Part shown: in pieces, positions 1-7,019 of the stretch
Position numbering within the stretch: position 1 is the first letter of the stretch
Layout of the letters: each line of letters opens with the position of its first letter
Notes under the pieces: generated by a model
The model's database searches: none
Told to the model about the DNA's origin: nothing
What the model saw: the letters and a program-made list of their open reading frames with translations, nothing else
Program-made: the position numbers and the translations under genes
Assembly: GCA_947461155.1 (NCBI GenBank)
Contig: CANHKE010000013.1
Location: forward strand, 1-11,995
Length of the DNA: 11,995 nt
Origin: Cytophagaceae bacterium
GTDB taxonomy: Bacteria; Bacteroidota; Bacteroidia; Cytophagales; Spirosomataceae
Direction: 5' to 3'

Positions 1-178
1 CACCGTGTATTCCGGTTTAGTCGATTCCCATTTTCACGCAGACCCGCAAGGCGATCCATCCCATGCAGATTGGTTGAGCCCGGAGAATATGGCCGACAGC
101 ATCTATTACATCATGAATCAGCCCGCGCATGTCGTGATCGACGAACTCATGATTCACCCCTTATCGCAAGAATATTAG
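1..178 (+). CDS. Short-chain dehydrogenase/reductase, C-terminal fragment (5' end outside window)
   Basis: An open frame runs from the left edge to a TAG at 176-178 and gives 58 residues. The fragment opens with TVYSGLVDS, which fits the segment after the catalytic helix of classical SDR enzymes (the usual PG.V.T.. region). It then has LSPENMADSIYYIMNQP, which fits the late helix where SDRs read (P/S)E.(I/M)A..I.Y....P, and it ends VVIDELMIHPLSQEY, close to the I.EL.I.P..Q tail of YdfG-type NADP-dependent dehydrogenases. The Rossmann glycine motif and the YxxxK catalytic pair lie outside the window, so cofactor and substrate cannot be read. It is separated from the next gene by 72 bases that hold a possible promoter, so it probably belongs to a different transcription unit. 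The family call rests on the C-terminal pattern only. Confidence 0.72.
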   Translation, partial: TVYSGLVDSHFHADPQGDPSHADWLSPENMADSIYYIMNQPAHVVIDELMIHPLSQEY

Positions 179-196
179 GCCAACAGACTAGAACTG

Positions 197-228
197 TTTG
201 CTCAGAAACAACGGATTAATTAAATTTA
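197..228 (+). promoter_or_regulatory. Candidate Bacteroidota-type promoter for the sucrose operon
   Basis: TTTG at 197-200 is followed after 20 bases by TAAATTTA at 221-228. This matches the Bacteroidota sigma-A pattern (TTTG, 17-23 bases, TAnnTTTG) except for the last base of the -7 element. Transcription would start near 235, leaving a leader of about 15 bases before the ATG at 251. The region is AT-rich, so a chance match is possible. Confidence 0.4.
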
Positions 229-231
229 ATC
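214..231. promoter_or_regulatory. Inverted repeat overlapping the candidate -7 element; possible operator
   Basis: GATTAA (214-219) and TTAATC (226-231) form perfect 6-base arms around a 6-base centre (TTAAAT). The repeat sits over the proposed -7 box of the sucrose operon, where a repressor or activator could act. The arms are AT-rich and short, so this is a suggestion only. Confidence 0.22.
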
Positions 232-250
232 TGAATATAAACCTATTGGA

Positions 251-1555
251 ATGTCATTAACAAAACCACAATTAAGCTTTAGCCAGATCATCAACATGAA
301 CGTTGGTTTTTTCGGCATTCAATATAGCTTCGGATTGCAACAAACGGCGGTAGGCCCTTTATACAGTTTCCTAGGTGCCAAAGAAGGTGAATTACCCCTC
401 TTATTTTTAGCCGGTCCGGTGACTGGATTGCTAATCCAACCGATCATTGGGGCACTTTCGGACAAAACTTGGTCACCAAAATACGGTCGGCGCAAGCCCT
501 TCTTCCTCATCGGCGCAATATTATGCAGCCTTTGTTTATTCGCCTTTCCGTTCAGCTCTTCGATCTGGATGGCTGCGGGTTTATTATGGATTTTGGATGC
601 AGCTAATAACACAGCCATGGAACCGTATCGCGCGTTTATTGCCGATAAACTTCCGAGCGATCAATTGGCCAAAGGATTTCTCACCCAAAGTTTCTTTACG
701 GGTTTGGGGATCACTTTAGCCAACGTATCCTTATTCGTTTTCCAAAAAACAATTACCGGTCAAAGTGGTGACGGCATCCCGTACTGGGTTTATGGATCCT
801 TTTTTGTTGGCTCCGTTTGTTCCATCGGTTCTGTGTTATGGTCGGTGAGTAAAACACCCGAAATCCCTCCTACCGAAGAAGAATTAGCGGAACTTGCCGC
901 TGCGGATAAATCGGTGCTGGCCCCATTCAAAGAAATCATCCACGCGATCGGAGACATGCCCAAAATCATGTGGCAACTGGCCTTAGTGTATTTATTCCAA
1001 TGGTATGCTTTGTTTATTTATTGGCAATATGTACCCTTGAGTATTGCGCGTTCGGTTTGGAATACATCGTCCGAGGAAAACATTAAGTTATACGAAGAGG
1101 CGGCGGCCTGGACAGGTTTGGTGAATGGGTTTTACAACATCGTGACGTTTTTATCGGCCTTTGGCTTGGTCACGCTGGCGAAAAAAATCGGGCCCAAATA
1201 CGTACATATCGTGTGTCTTTTGGCAGCGACGGTTTCCTTAATGATCATCCCGAATATTCATGATAAGTATTTATTATTTGCGCCGATGATCGGCTTTGGT
1301 GTGGCCTGGGCGAGCATGATGGGTGTGCCGTATTTATTGGTCGTAAACGACTTACCGAAAGAGCGTTACGGGGTTTATATGGGAATCATCAACATGATGA
1401 TTGTGATTCCGATGATCATTCAAACCCTGACTTTTGGCACGATTTTTCAAAATTTCTTAGATTCAGATCCAAGAAATGCGATTACCTTTGCAGGTGCTTT
1501 ATTAGCCATTGCGGCGTTAGCAACCGCTTTTATCAAACAATCCCCAAAAAAGTAG
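251..1555 (+). CDS. MFS sugar:proton symporter, SLC45/GPH-like (probable sucrose transporter)
   Basis: This 434-residue inner-membrane protein has the length and hydrophobic pattern of a 12-helix MFS carrier. Helix 1 holds NVGFFGIQYSFGLQQ (about 17-31). The stretch from LAGPVTGLLIQPIIGALSD to KYGRRKPFFLIGAI (about 53-90) is the SLC45/sucrose-transporter form of the MFS loop 2-3 motif, with D71, the GRRKP segment and a proline after helix 2. A charged loop near 200-230 fits the central cytoplasmic loop between the two six-helix halves. The family includes plant SUC carriers and bacterial sucrose or maltose carriers. Known members bring the intact disaccharide in with protons. The start ATG follows the candidate promoter and the next gene begins 4 bases after the stop. 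The neighbours, a fructokinase and a GH13_4 enzyme, favour sucrose as substrate over maltose; this is inferred from context, not from binding residues. Confidence 0.88.
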   Translation: MSLTKPQLSFSQIINMNVGFFGIQYSFGLQQTAVGPLYSFLGAKEGELPLLFLAGPVTGLLIQPIIGALSDKTWSPKYGRRKPFFLIGAILCSLCLFAFPFSSSIWMAAGLLWILDAANNTAMEPYRAFIADKLPSDQLAKGFLTQSFFTGLGITLANVSLFVFQKTITGQSGDGIPYWVYGSFFVGSVCSIGSVLWSVSKTPEIPPTEEELAELAAADKSVLAPFKEIIHAIGDMPKIMWQLALVYLFQWYALFIYWQYVPLSIARSVWNTSSEENIKLYEEAAAWTGLVNGFYNIVTFLSAFGLVTLAKKIGPKYVHIVCLLAATVSLMIIPNIHDKYLLFAPMIGFGVAWASMMGVPYLLVVNDLPKERYGVYMGIINMMIVIPMIIQTLTFGTIFQNFLDSDPRNAITFAGALLAIAALATAFIKQSPKK

Positions 1556-1559
1556 CCTA

Positions 1560-2507
1560 ATGAGTGTATTGTGTATTGGAGAAGCCTTGATCGATATGAT
1601 CTGTACCGACAAAGGCTCGAGTTTATCAGACGGACAAAATTTTCTTAAAAAACCAGGTGGTGCTCCTACGAATGTGGCGGCGGCGATTGGGGCTTTGGGC
1701 GGCTCAGTGGCCTTAGCTGCGAAAGTAGGAAATGACCCATTTGGCAAACAATTGAAACAAGTGATGGCTGAATTCCAGGTGAATACAGACCACGTGCATT
1801 TAGATCCGAATCACTTTACCACCTTTGCTTTTGTTTCCTTAATGCTTGACGGCGAACGCGATTTCGTGTTTAATCGAGGGGCAGATGCGGAATTGACCAA
1901 GGACGAAGTCAATCAAATCGACCTGAGTCAGACGAACATTATCCACTTCGGTTCGGCCACCGCTTTTTTAGATGGACCGCTAAATGCCGCCTATTACCAC
2001 TTGTTAGAAGCAGCCAAAACGCAAGGAAAAACAATCAGTTTTGATCCCAATTACCGGCATTTGTTGTTTGGCGACAAACAAGAAAGCTTTATCAAACAAT
2101 CATGGATATTCCTAAAGCAAGCGCATTTCACTAAATTAAGTGATGAAGAAGCCATGCTGATTACGGGCAAAAATTCCTTGGAAGAAGCGGCTGAAAACTT
2201 GCTAAACAATATCCCGGGTGTATTTACGATTACCTTGGGCAAAGAAGGAACGTTACTGGGATTAGGCGGAAAAACCTACATCATTCCGAGCATCGCGATA
2301 AAGCCAACCGACACAACGGGTGCAGGTGATGCATTTGTGGGCGCGGTATTGTATCAGCTCGATCGCGACTCACTGAAACCAGAATCGCTTACGTGGAATG
2401 ACTGGAATGGTCTGATCCAAAATGCCAACAAAGCCGGTGCGCGTACCTGTGAATACATGGGCGCGATGGAGGCATTTAAACATTTGAATAACAGCATTTT
2501 TAATTAA
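1560..2507 (+). CDS. PfkB-family fructokinase
   Basis: The 315-residue cytoplasmic protein is a ribokinase/PfkB sugar kinase, predicted to make fructose 6-phosphate from fructose and ATP. It opens with VLCIGEALIDMI (3-14). The substrate-side signature GGAPTNVAAAIGALGG lies at 33-48, and the ATP-site signature DTTGAGDAF lies at 251-259, with D257 as the catalytic base and GAG as the anion hole. FDPNYR at 161-166 and KLSDEEAMLITG at 192-203 are typical of bacterial fructokinases rather than ribokinases or 2-keto-3-deoxygluconate kinases. The length is normal. It starts 4 bases after the transporter stop and ends 6 bases before the GH13_4 gene, so it is surely co-transcribed. Its presence fits a pathway in which unphosphorylated sucrose is split in the cytoplasm and frees fructose. 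No glucokinase accompanies it, as would suit a glucosyl-transfer reaction, although a glucokinase may lie elsewhere. Confidence 0.9.
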   Translation: MSVLCIGEALIDMICTDKGSSLSDGQNFLKKPGGAPTNVAAAIGALGGSVALAAKVGNDPFGKQLKQVMAEFQVNTDHVHLDPNHFTTFAFVSLMLDGERDFVFNRGADAELTKDEVNQIDLSQTNIIHFGSATAFLDGPLNAAYYHLLEAAKTQGKTISFDPNYRHLLFGDKQESFIKQSWIFLKQAHFTKLSDEEAMLITGKNSLEEAAENLLNNIPGVFTITLGKEGTLLGLGGKTYIIPSIAIKPTDTTGAGDAFVGAVLYQLDRDSLKPESLTWNDWNGLIQNANKAGARTCEYMGAMEAFKHLNNSIFN

Positions 2508-2513
2508 TCTACC

Positions 2514-4442
2514 GTGTACAATTCGGCCCTACAAAAAAAGCTCCATGAGCTAATCAAGACGTATAAAATTAAAGACTCGGCATTTCAGGAACGCTTTACG
2601 GCGAACCTCGAAGATATATATACGCATTTTCATGGCATTTACGGGTCACACCCCTTGGCCGCGGATTTGTTCCAAAGCCTATTAAATTCCATATGCCAAG
2701 CGCATCTCGATCGGTCAGACGCATTGAAAAAGCGCGACATCGCGAAGGAAAAAAAAGGCACTTGGTTCCTGAGTCAGGACTTAGTAGGTATGAGTTTGTA
2801 TGTGGACCGTTTTGCGGGCCAAATCAACAAGCTACCCGCCAAACTTCCTTACTTAGAAAAACTAGGCGTTAATTTTCTGCATCTGATGCCCTTGTTCAAA
2901 AGCCCCGAAGGGGAAAGTGATGGTGGCTATGCCGTGGAAGATTTTCGCGTGGTGGAAGATCGCTTAGGGACGATCGATGACTTGCGCGCTTTTCAGGCTG
3001 AATTACAAGCAAAAGACATGTATTTGATGATTGACATCGTGCTCAATCATACCTCGCATCACCACGAATGGGCGAAATTAGCGAAGAAAGGCATCAAAGA
3101 ATACCAAGATTATTTTTACATGTACGACGATCGCCGCATCCCAGATTTGATGGATGAGACGATGCCTGAGATTTTCCCAGAGAGTTCACCAGGTAGTTTT
3201 ACGTACGATGAAAAATCCGACAAATGGGTGATGACGGTGTTTCATCATTACCAATGGGATTTGAATTACACGAACCCACGGGTGTTTGTAGAGATGCTTG
3301 GCAACGTATTTTTCTATGCCAATTTGGGGGTGGATGTAGTCCGTATCGACGCACCGGCTTTCATTTGGAAACAGATGGGAACGACGTGCCAAAACCTACC
3401 CGAAGCACATCAGTTATTGCAATTGATCAAAATGTGTGTGGAAGTGGCTACACCAGGAATGGCCATCTTGGGCGAAGCGATTGTTGCCCCTGCGCAGATC
3501 ATGGAGTATTTCGGTACGGGCAGATATGCGACACACGAATGTGACTTTGCGTATAATGCCACGCAAATGGCCATACAATGGGATGCGTTAGCGACTGGAG
3601 ATATTCGTATCATGAATAATGCCCAACATGAATTGCAGCGTAAGCCATTGGGCGCTACGTGGTTGACTTACACCCGTTGCCATGACGACATTGGGTTGGG
3701 ATATGATGATTACATGATTGAGCAAGCCGGATTCACGCCGTACGATCACCGTTCTTATATCAAAAATTATTACAGCGGAACCTTCCCGGGTACGCCGGCG
3801 CGAGGTGCTTTGTTTGCGATCAATCCCAAAACGCAAGATGCCCGTTTATCTGGCTCTTTGGCTTCTTTGTGTGGCTTGGAATCAGCCATTGAGGCGAAAG
3901 ACGCTGCTCAGATTCAAACGTCTATTGATAAGATTGTATTGATGCAGGCGCAATCCCTATTTGTGGGTGGCGTACCGATGTTGTTTTATGGCGACGAGGC
4001 TGGCTATACGAATGACTATAGCTATTTGAAGGATCCAGGTAAAAGTTACGATAATCGCTGGATGCACCGGCCAATCATCGACTGGAAACGCGCGGAATTA
4101 GTGGACAAAAAAGGAACCATTGAATCTACCGTTTTTCAATCCATGCAACGTTTAATCGCCTTGCGGAAATCACTGACGGTCGTCGCTGATTTTAAAAATA
4201 CCCGATGGCTCGAAATCCACAACAACTCCGTCATCGGATTTGAGCGCTTTTTAGCCGGCGAAAAAGTATTCTTCTTGTTCAATTTCAGTGCTTCGCCGCA
4301 AGCGCTTACCTGGTATGTGTTGAATAGCTATGGTTCACGTCCGGCGCAGGTGACTGATTTATGGTCGCAGGAAAACTTACAAGTAGGCATGGACCATGAA
4401 TACATGCATTTTGCTCCGTATCAATTTAGAATTTTGAGATAG
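2514..4442 (+). CDS. GH13 subfamily 4 enzyme: amylosucrase or sucrose hydrolase
   Basis: This 642-residue protein aligns over its whole length, as recalled, with Neisseria polysaccharea amylosucrase (636 residues). It has the all-helical N-terminal domain (about 1-85), the (beta/alpha)8 barrel from about 90, and a C-terminal beta domain (about 555-642). The GH13 residues are all present: D136 (GESDGGYAV), H179 (NHT), R277 and nucleophile D279 (VVRIDAPAF), acid/base E321 (LGEAIV), H390 and D391 (CHDDIG), and R515 (NRWMHRP), which matches the arginine that pairs with D136 to close the sucrose pocket. It has no signal peptide, so it acts in the cytoplasm on imported sucrose and yields fructose plus an alpha-1,4-glucan or glucose. 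The start is GTG; the next in-frame Met is residue 93, and the GTG start gives the family's normal N terminus. P218 stands where N. polysaccharea has Arg226, so the product is uncertain. The stop is one base from the next gene. Confidence 0.9.
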   Translation: MYNSALQKKLHELIKTYKIKDSAFQERFTANLEDIYTHFHGIYGSHPLAADLFQSLLNSICQAHLDRSDALKKRDIAKEKKGTWFLSQDLVGMSLYVDRFAGQINKLPAKLPYLEKLGVNFLHLMPLFKSPEGESDGGYAVEDFRVVEDRLGTIDDLRAFQAELQAKDMYLMIDIVLNHTSHHHEWAKLAKKGIKEYQDYFYMYDDRRIPDLMDETMPEIFPESSPGSFTYDEKSDKWVMTVFHHYQWDLNYTNPRVFVEMLGNVFFYANLGVDVVRIDAPAFIWKQMGTTCQNLPEAHQLLQLIKMCVEVATPGMAILGEAIVAPAQIMEYFGTGRYATHECDFAYNATQMAIQWDALATGDIRIMNNAQHELQRKPLGATWLTYTRCHDDIGLGYDDYMIEQAGFTPYDHRSYIKNYYSGTFPGTPARGALFAINPKTQDARLSGSLASLCGLESAIEAKDAAQIQTSIDKIVLMQAQSLFVGGVPMLFYGDEAGYTNDYSYLKDPGKSYDNRWMHRPIIDWKRAELVDKKGTIESTVFQSMQRLIALRKSLTVVADFKNTRWLEIHNNSVIGFERFLAGEKVFFLFNFSASPQALTWYVLNSYGSRPAQVTDLWSQENLQVGMDHEYMHFAPYQFRILR

Positions 4443-4443
4443 T

Positions 4444-5769
4444 ATGTTGGTTCGTTTCCGGATATTCTTGGTTTGCTTGGTAATTGGTCTCGCACCGATG
4501 AAATCCGCGCATGCTGTGATGAATTCGTTGGATTGGATTGAACCCAATAGCTCGGTTCGCAAGCGGTTGAACTTGGAGAATTTCTTTATTGAGGAGCAGA
4601 TCCTTGCGAATCAATGGAAGAAAATCAGCCCATTCACGGTGGATGGGGAGGAATTGAAGACCATCCTATATCGATATAACAATTCCCGGTATTTTTTCCC
4701 TAGGCAATTTGTCATTCGCTTTACGATTCAAGGGACGGGTTTGGTGTATGAGTTTGATGTAAAAACGTCCCAACTCAAACGAATCGATCAGACGATTCAC
4801 AGTGGCCACAATTTTGGTGCGTATCAATTTTACCGGAAGAACATTTTGTATTCGATTGGGGGCGAGGGCATGTGGAGTTACAATCGGCAGATCACCTATT
4901 TCGACGACAAGACGAAAGAGTGGGAAATTCTACGACCGAAGAACCAAGGTCCGGAGGCTATGGCGAATGGTTTTCAGGGGTACTCGGACGCGGAAAATGC
5001 CTATTATACGGGTGGTGGGGATCATAAAAACTACCTAGAGAATGAGCAAATCGATATGGAACGCGGGTTTTACCGCTTCGATTTCGCCACAAAAAACTGG
5101 GAGTTATTGGGTCAAATCAATGCGGATTTGCCCATCAAGGAACATCGGATTTCGTATTGGAATGGGGAGCACTTTATTCTTTTGGCGCGTGACCGCCTGT
5201 TCATCATCAACCCCAAGCTAAATGAGGTACATATGTACCGGGACAACAGTTTGTATTTTGAAGGTGGTGGAAAGCAATATACACGGAACGATACCATTCT
5301 TTATTACCACAATGGCGAACAGGGTCCCGTCATTTCGATACCGGTAAATGCCTATTTGAAAAAGTCGAGCTATGTTGGCAAATTCTATGAAAGGGATTAT
5401 TCCTTGTATTATTATGGCGCTTTGGCCTTGTTGGCACTCGGATTCATTAGCTGGCTGTTATTCCGAAAACGAGGTAATAAGTCGATCCGATTCGATCAAG
5501 CCGAAATCAAATTATTGAACCGACTGATTGAAGGACAAAACAAACCTGTCAGCACGCAAGAATTAAATAGGCTGCTGGATTGTGATACGAAATCGCAAGA
5601 AAGCCAGCGGCGTATTCGATTCATGATGATTAAGCAAATCAATGAAAAACTGGAAATGCATTTTGACATTCATGAGTGCATCGAACGCATCCCGTCGGAA
5701 GAAGATAAGCGATTGACGAATTACCGACTGAAAAGTGGGACGGTCAAGAAGATTAAGGAATTAATATAA
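4444..5769 (+). CDS. Single-span membrane protein: kelch-like periplasmic domain plus cytoplasmic winged-helix-like tail
   Basis: The 441-residue protein begins with a signal peptide (1-24, positive start, hydrophobic core, AHA before the likely cleavage). Residues 25-315 are rich in beta-strand patterns and contain kelch-like units: YSIGGEGMW..., ending DDKTKEWEIL (about 136-163), and TGGGDHKNY..., ending DFATKNWELL (about 189-222), each with a glycine pair and a Trp about 20-30 residues later. One membrane span (about 322-340) is followed by RKRGNK, giving an outside-to-inside orientation. The tail (349-435) has a short helix (353-363), helix STQELNRLLD (370-379), a long basic helix with RRIRFMMIKQINEKL (389-403) and a strand-rich end with EEDKRLTNYRL (419-429), which is the outline of a winged helix. 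It starts one base after the GH13_4 stop, so it is translationally coupled. I infer a ligand-sensing, membrane-anchored DNA-binding regulator; I do not recognise a named family. Confidence 0.7.
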   Translation: MLVRFRIFLVCLVIGLAPMKSAHAVMNSLDWIEPNSSVRKRLNLENFFIEEQILANQWKKISPFTVDGEELKTILYRYNNSRYFFPRQFVIRFTIQGTGLVYEFDVKTSQLKRIDQTIHSGHNFGAYQFYRKNILYSIGGEGMWSYNRQITYFDDKTKEWEILRPKNQGPEAMANGFQGYSDAENAYYTGGGDHKNYLENEQIDMERGFYRFDFATKNWELLGQINADLPIKEHRISYWNGEHFILLARDRLFIINPKLNEVHMYRDNSLYFEGGGKQYTRNDTILYYHNGEQGPVISIPVNAYLKKSSYVGKFYERDYSLYYYGALALLALGFISWLLFRKRGNKSIRFDQAEIKLLNRLIEGQNKPVSTQELNRLLDCDTKSQESQRRIRFMMIKQINEKLEMHFDIHECIERIPSEEDKRLTNYRLKSGTVKKIKELI

Positions 5770-5803
5770 TAACGCGATAATGCGCGTCTTCAAGGTGCGT
5801 TAT
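5769..5803. repeat. Short inverted repeat just after the sucrose operon
   Basis: ATAACGC (5769-5775) and GCGTTAT (5797-5803) are perfect 7-base arms 21 bases apart. A competing smaller hairpin, ACGCG (5772-5776) with CGCGT (5783-5787), lies inside. There is no U-run directly after either, so they are not good terminators alone. They could help RNA folding upstream of the main terminator. Confidence 0.3.
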
Positions 5804-5809
5804 AAACAA

Positions 5810-5840
5810 AAAACCTCCCGTGAAATACTCGGGAGGTTTT
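5810..5840. terminator. Bidirectional intrinsic terminator between convergent operons
   Basis: AAAACCTCCCG (5810-5820) and CGGGAGGTTTT (5830-5840) form a perfect 11-base stem with a 9-base loop. On the + strand the stem ends in TTTT, 40 bases after the stop of the kelch-like gene. On the - strand the hairpin is followed by a run of six T with more T beyond (complement of 5813-5803), 165 bases past the galE stop, so it can end both transcripts. The remaining spacer (5841-6005) is AT-rich; I see no gene, RNA or repeat in it that I can support. Confidence 0.85.
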
Positions 5841-6005
5841 GAAGATCCAGAATCAAAATTGTTTTCATTCAACCCTAATCTAAAAACTAATTATTCTCTT
5901 TTGTTCTTCAAACGAATTTCAAAAACTAAATAAGACAGAACTAATTTCTTAACGTATCAATAGTAAGAGTATTTTGTCTATCTAATCTACCTTTTAAATC
6001 ATTTA

Positions 6006-7019
6006 TTAAGAAATATTTTTTTGCCAATTCCATGCATCTTGAACCATATCATGTAAGGTCAATTCCGCTTTCCAATTAAGAATATTATTTGCTTTATCTA
6101 CAGATCCATAAATCGACTCAGCATCGCCTAATCGTCGATTCCCAAATTTATAATTCAATTTAACACGATTAACTTCTTCAAATTTTGATATTAATTCTAA
6201 TACAGAATTAGCTTTCCCTGTTCCAATATTAATCGCATCAAATGTTTTCACATTAATGTTTTCAAGAAGATAAATACAAGATCTTACATGTGCTTTTGCT
6301 AAATCCACAACATGTATATAATCTCTCAAACACGTTCCATCTTTTGTTGAATAATCATTGCCATAAACAGTGAAATTTTTCAATTTATTTGCCGCAAACT
6401 GAGTTAAGTAAGGCATTAGATTATTGGGTTTCCCAATTGGCAGTTCCCCTATTAATCCTGACGGATGCGCTCCAACTGGATTAAAATACCTTAAGGCAAT
6501 TGATTTAATAGCAGAACTATTACTTACCTTTTCTAAAATATCTTCACCAAATTGTTTTGTACTGCCATAAGCAGAAAGAGATTTTTTGAATAGAAATGTC
6601 TCCTCAATTGGAAATTTGTCTGCATCACCGTATACAGTTGCAGATGAAGAAAATACCATTGACAAACAGTTAAACTTCTCCATTACACTCAATATGGTTA
6701 ATAATGAGTTGATATTATTTTTAAAATATTTTAATGGTTTTTCGACTGATTCGCCGACAGCCTTTAGGGCAGCAAAATGAATAACTGCATCAATTTGATG
6801 ATTGTTGAAAATTTGCTCAATAGCTAATTCATCACAAACATCCGCACAATAATACACAGGCAAATAGCCGGTAATCTGTTCAATTCGCTCAAGAATGAAA
6901 GACTCTGAATTGACTTGATTGTCTACAATAACCACTTCAAATCCCTCTTGTATTAACTCAACAGCTGTATGAGATCCAATAAACCCTAAGCCTCCTGTAA
7001 TTAAAATAGACTTTTTCAT
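6006..7019 (-). CDS. galE: UDP-glucose 4-epimerase
   Basis: The 337-residue cytoplasmic enzyme interconverts UDP-galactose and UDP-glucose, the last Leloir step. It has the N-terminal NAD-binding motif GGLGFIGSH (9-17), the nucleotide-sugar segment HFAALKAVGESVEKP (81-95), SSSATVYG (124-131) with S126, and the catalytic pair Y151/K155 (AYGSTK). These sit two residues beyond E. coli S124, Y149 and K153. LRYFNPVGAHPSG (176-188) and GTCLRDYIHVVDLA (228-241) are classic GalE blocks. I303 (RRLGDAESIYG) lies where E. coli has Tyr299, the residue known to limit access of N-acetylated substrates. The length is normal and the C terminus ends right after the usual W.WQ. Its ATG overlaps the galT stop by 4 bases (ATGA), which shows translational coupling. 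It is the last gene of the operon, followed by the shared terminator. Confidence 0.96.
   Translation of the reverse strand: MKKSILITGGLGFIGSHTAVELIQEGFEVVIVDNQVNSESFILERIEQITGYLPVYYCADVCDELAIEQIFNNHQIDAVIHFAALKAVGESVEKPLKYFKNNINSLLTILSVMEKFNCLSMVFSSSATVYGDADKFPIEETFLFKKSLSAYGSTKQFGEDILEKVSNSSAIKSIALRYFNPVGAHPSGLIGELPIGKPNNLMPYLTQFAANKLKNFTVYGNDYSTKDGTCLRDYIHVVDLAKAHVRSCIYLLENINVKTFDAINIGTGKANSVLELISKFEEVNRVKLNYKFGNRRLGDAESIYGSVDKANNILNWKAELTLHDMVQDAWNWQKNIS

Noticed and set aside
182..198. Hairpin AACAG/CTGTT as a terminator of the left dehydrogenase gene
   Set aside because: The stem is only 5 base pairs, has little G+C and is not followed by a convincing T-run. It also overlaps the candidate promoter.
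319..618. Antisense open frames under the transporter, fructokinase, GH13_4 and kelch-like genes
   Set aside because: They lie opposite or out of frame with genes that have full family motifs, show no family pattern themselves and are explained as chance frames.
5941..6033. A 30-codon frame on the - strand starting inside the galE 3' end (MELAKKYFLIND..., ending TIDTLRN)
   Set aside because: It looks mildly protein-like but is very short, overlaps galE in another frame, has no ribosome-binding signal and matches nothing I know. GalE is already complete at its usual C terminus, so it is not evidence of a frameshift.
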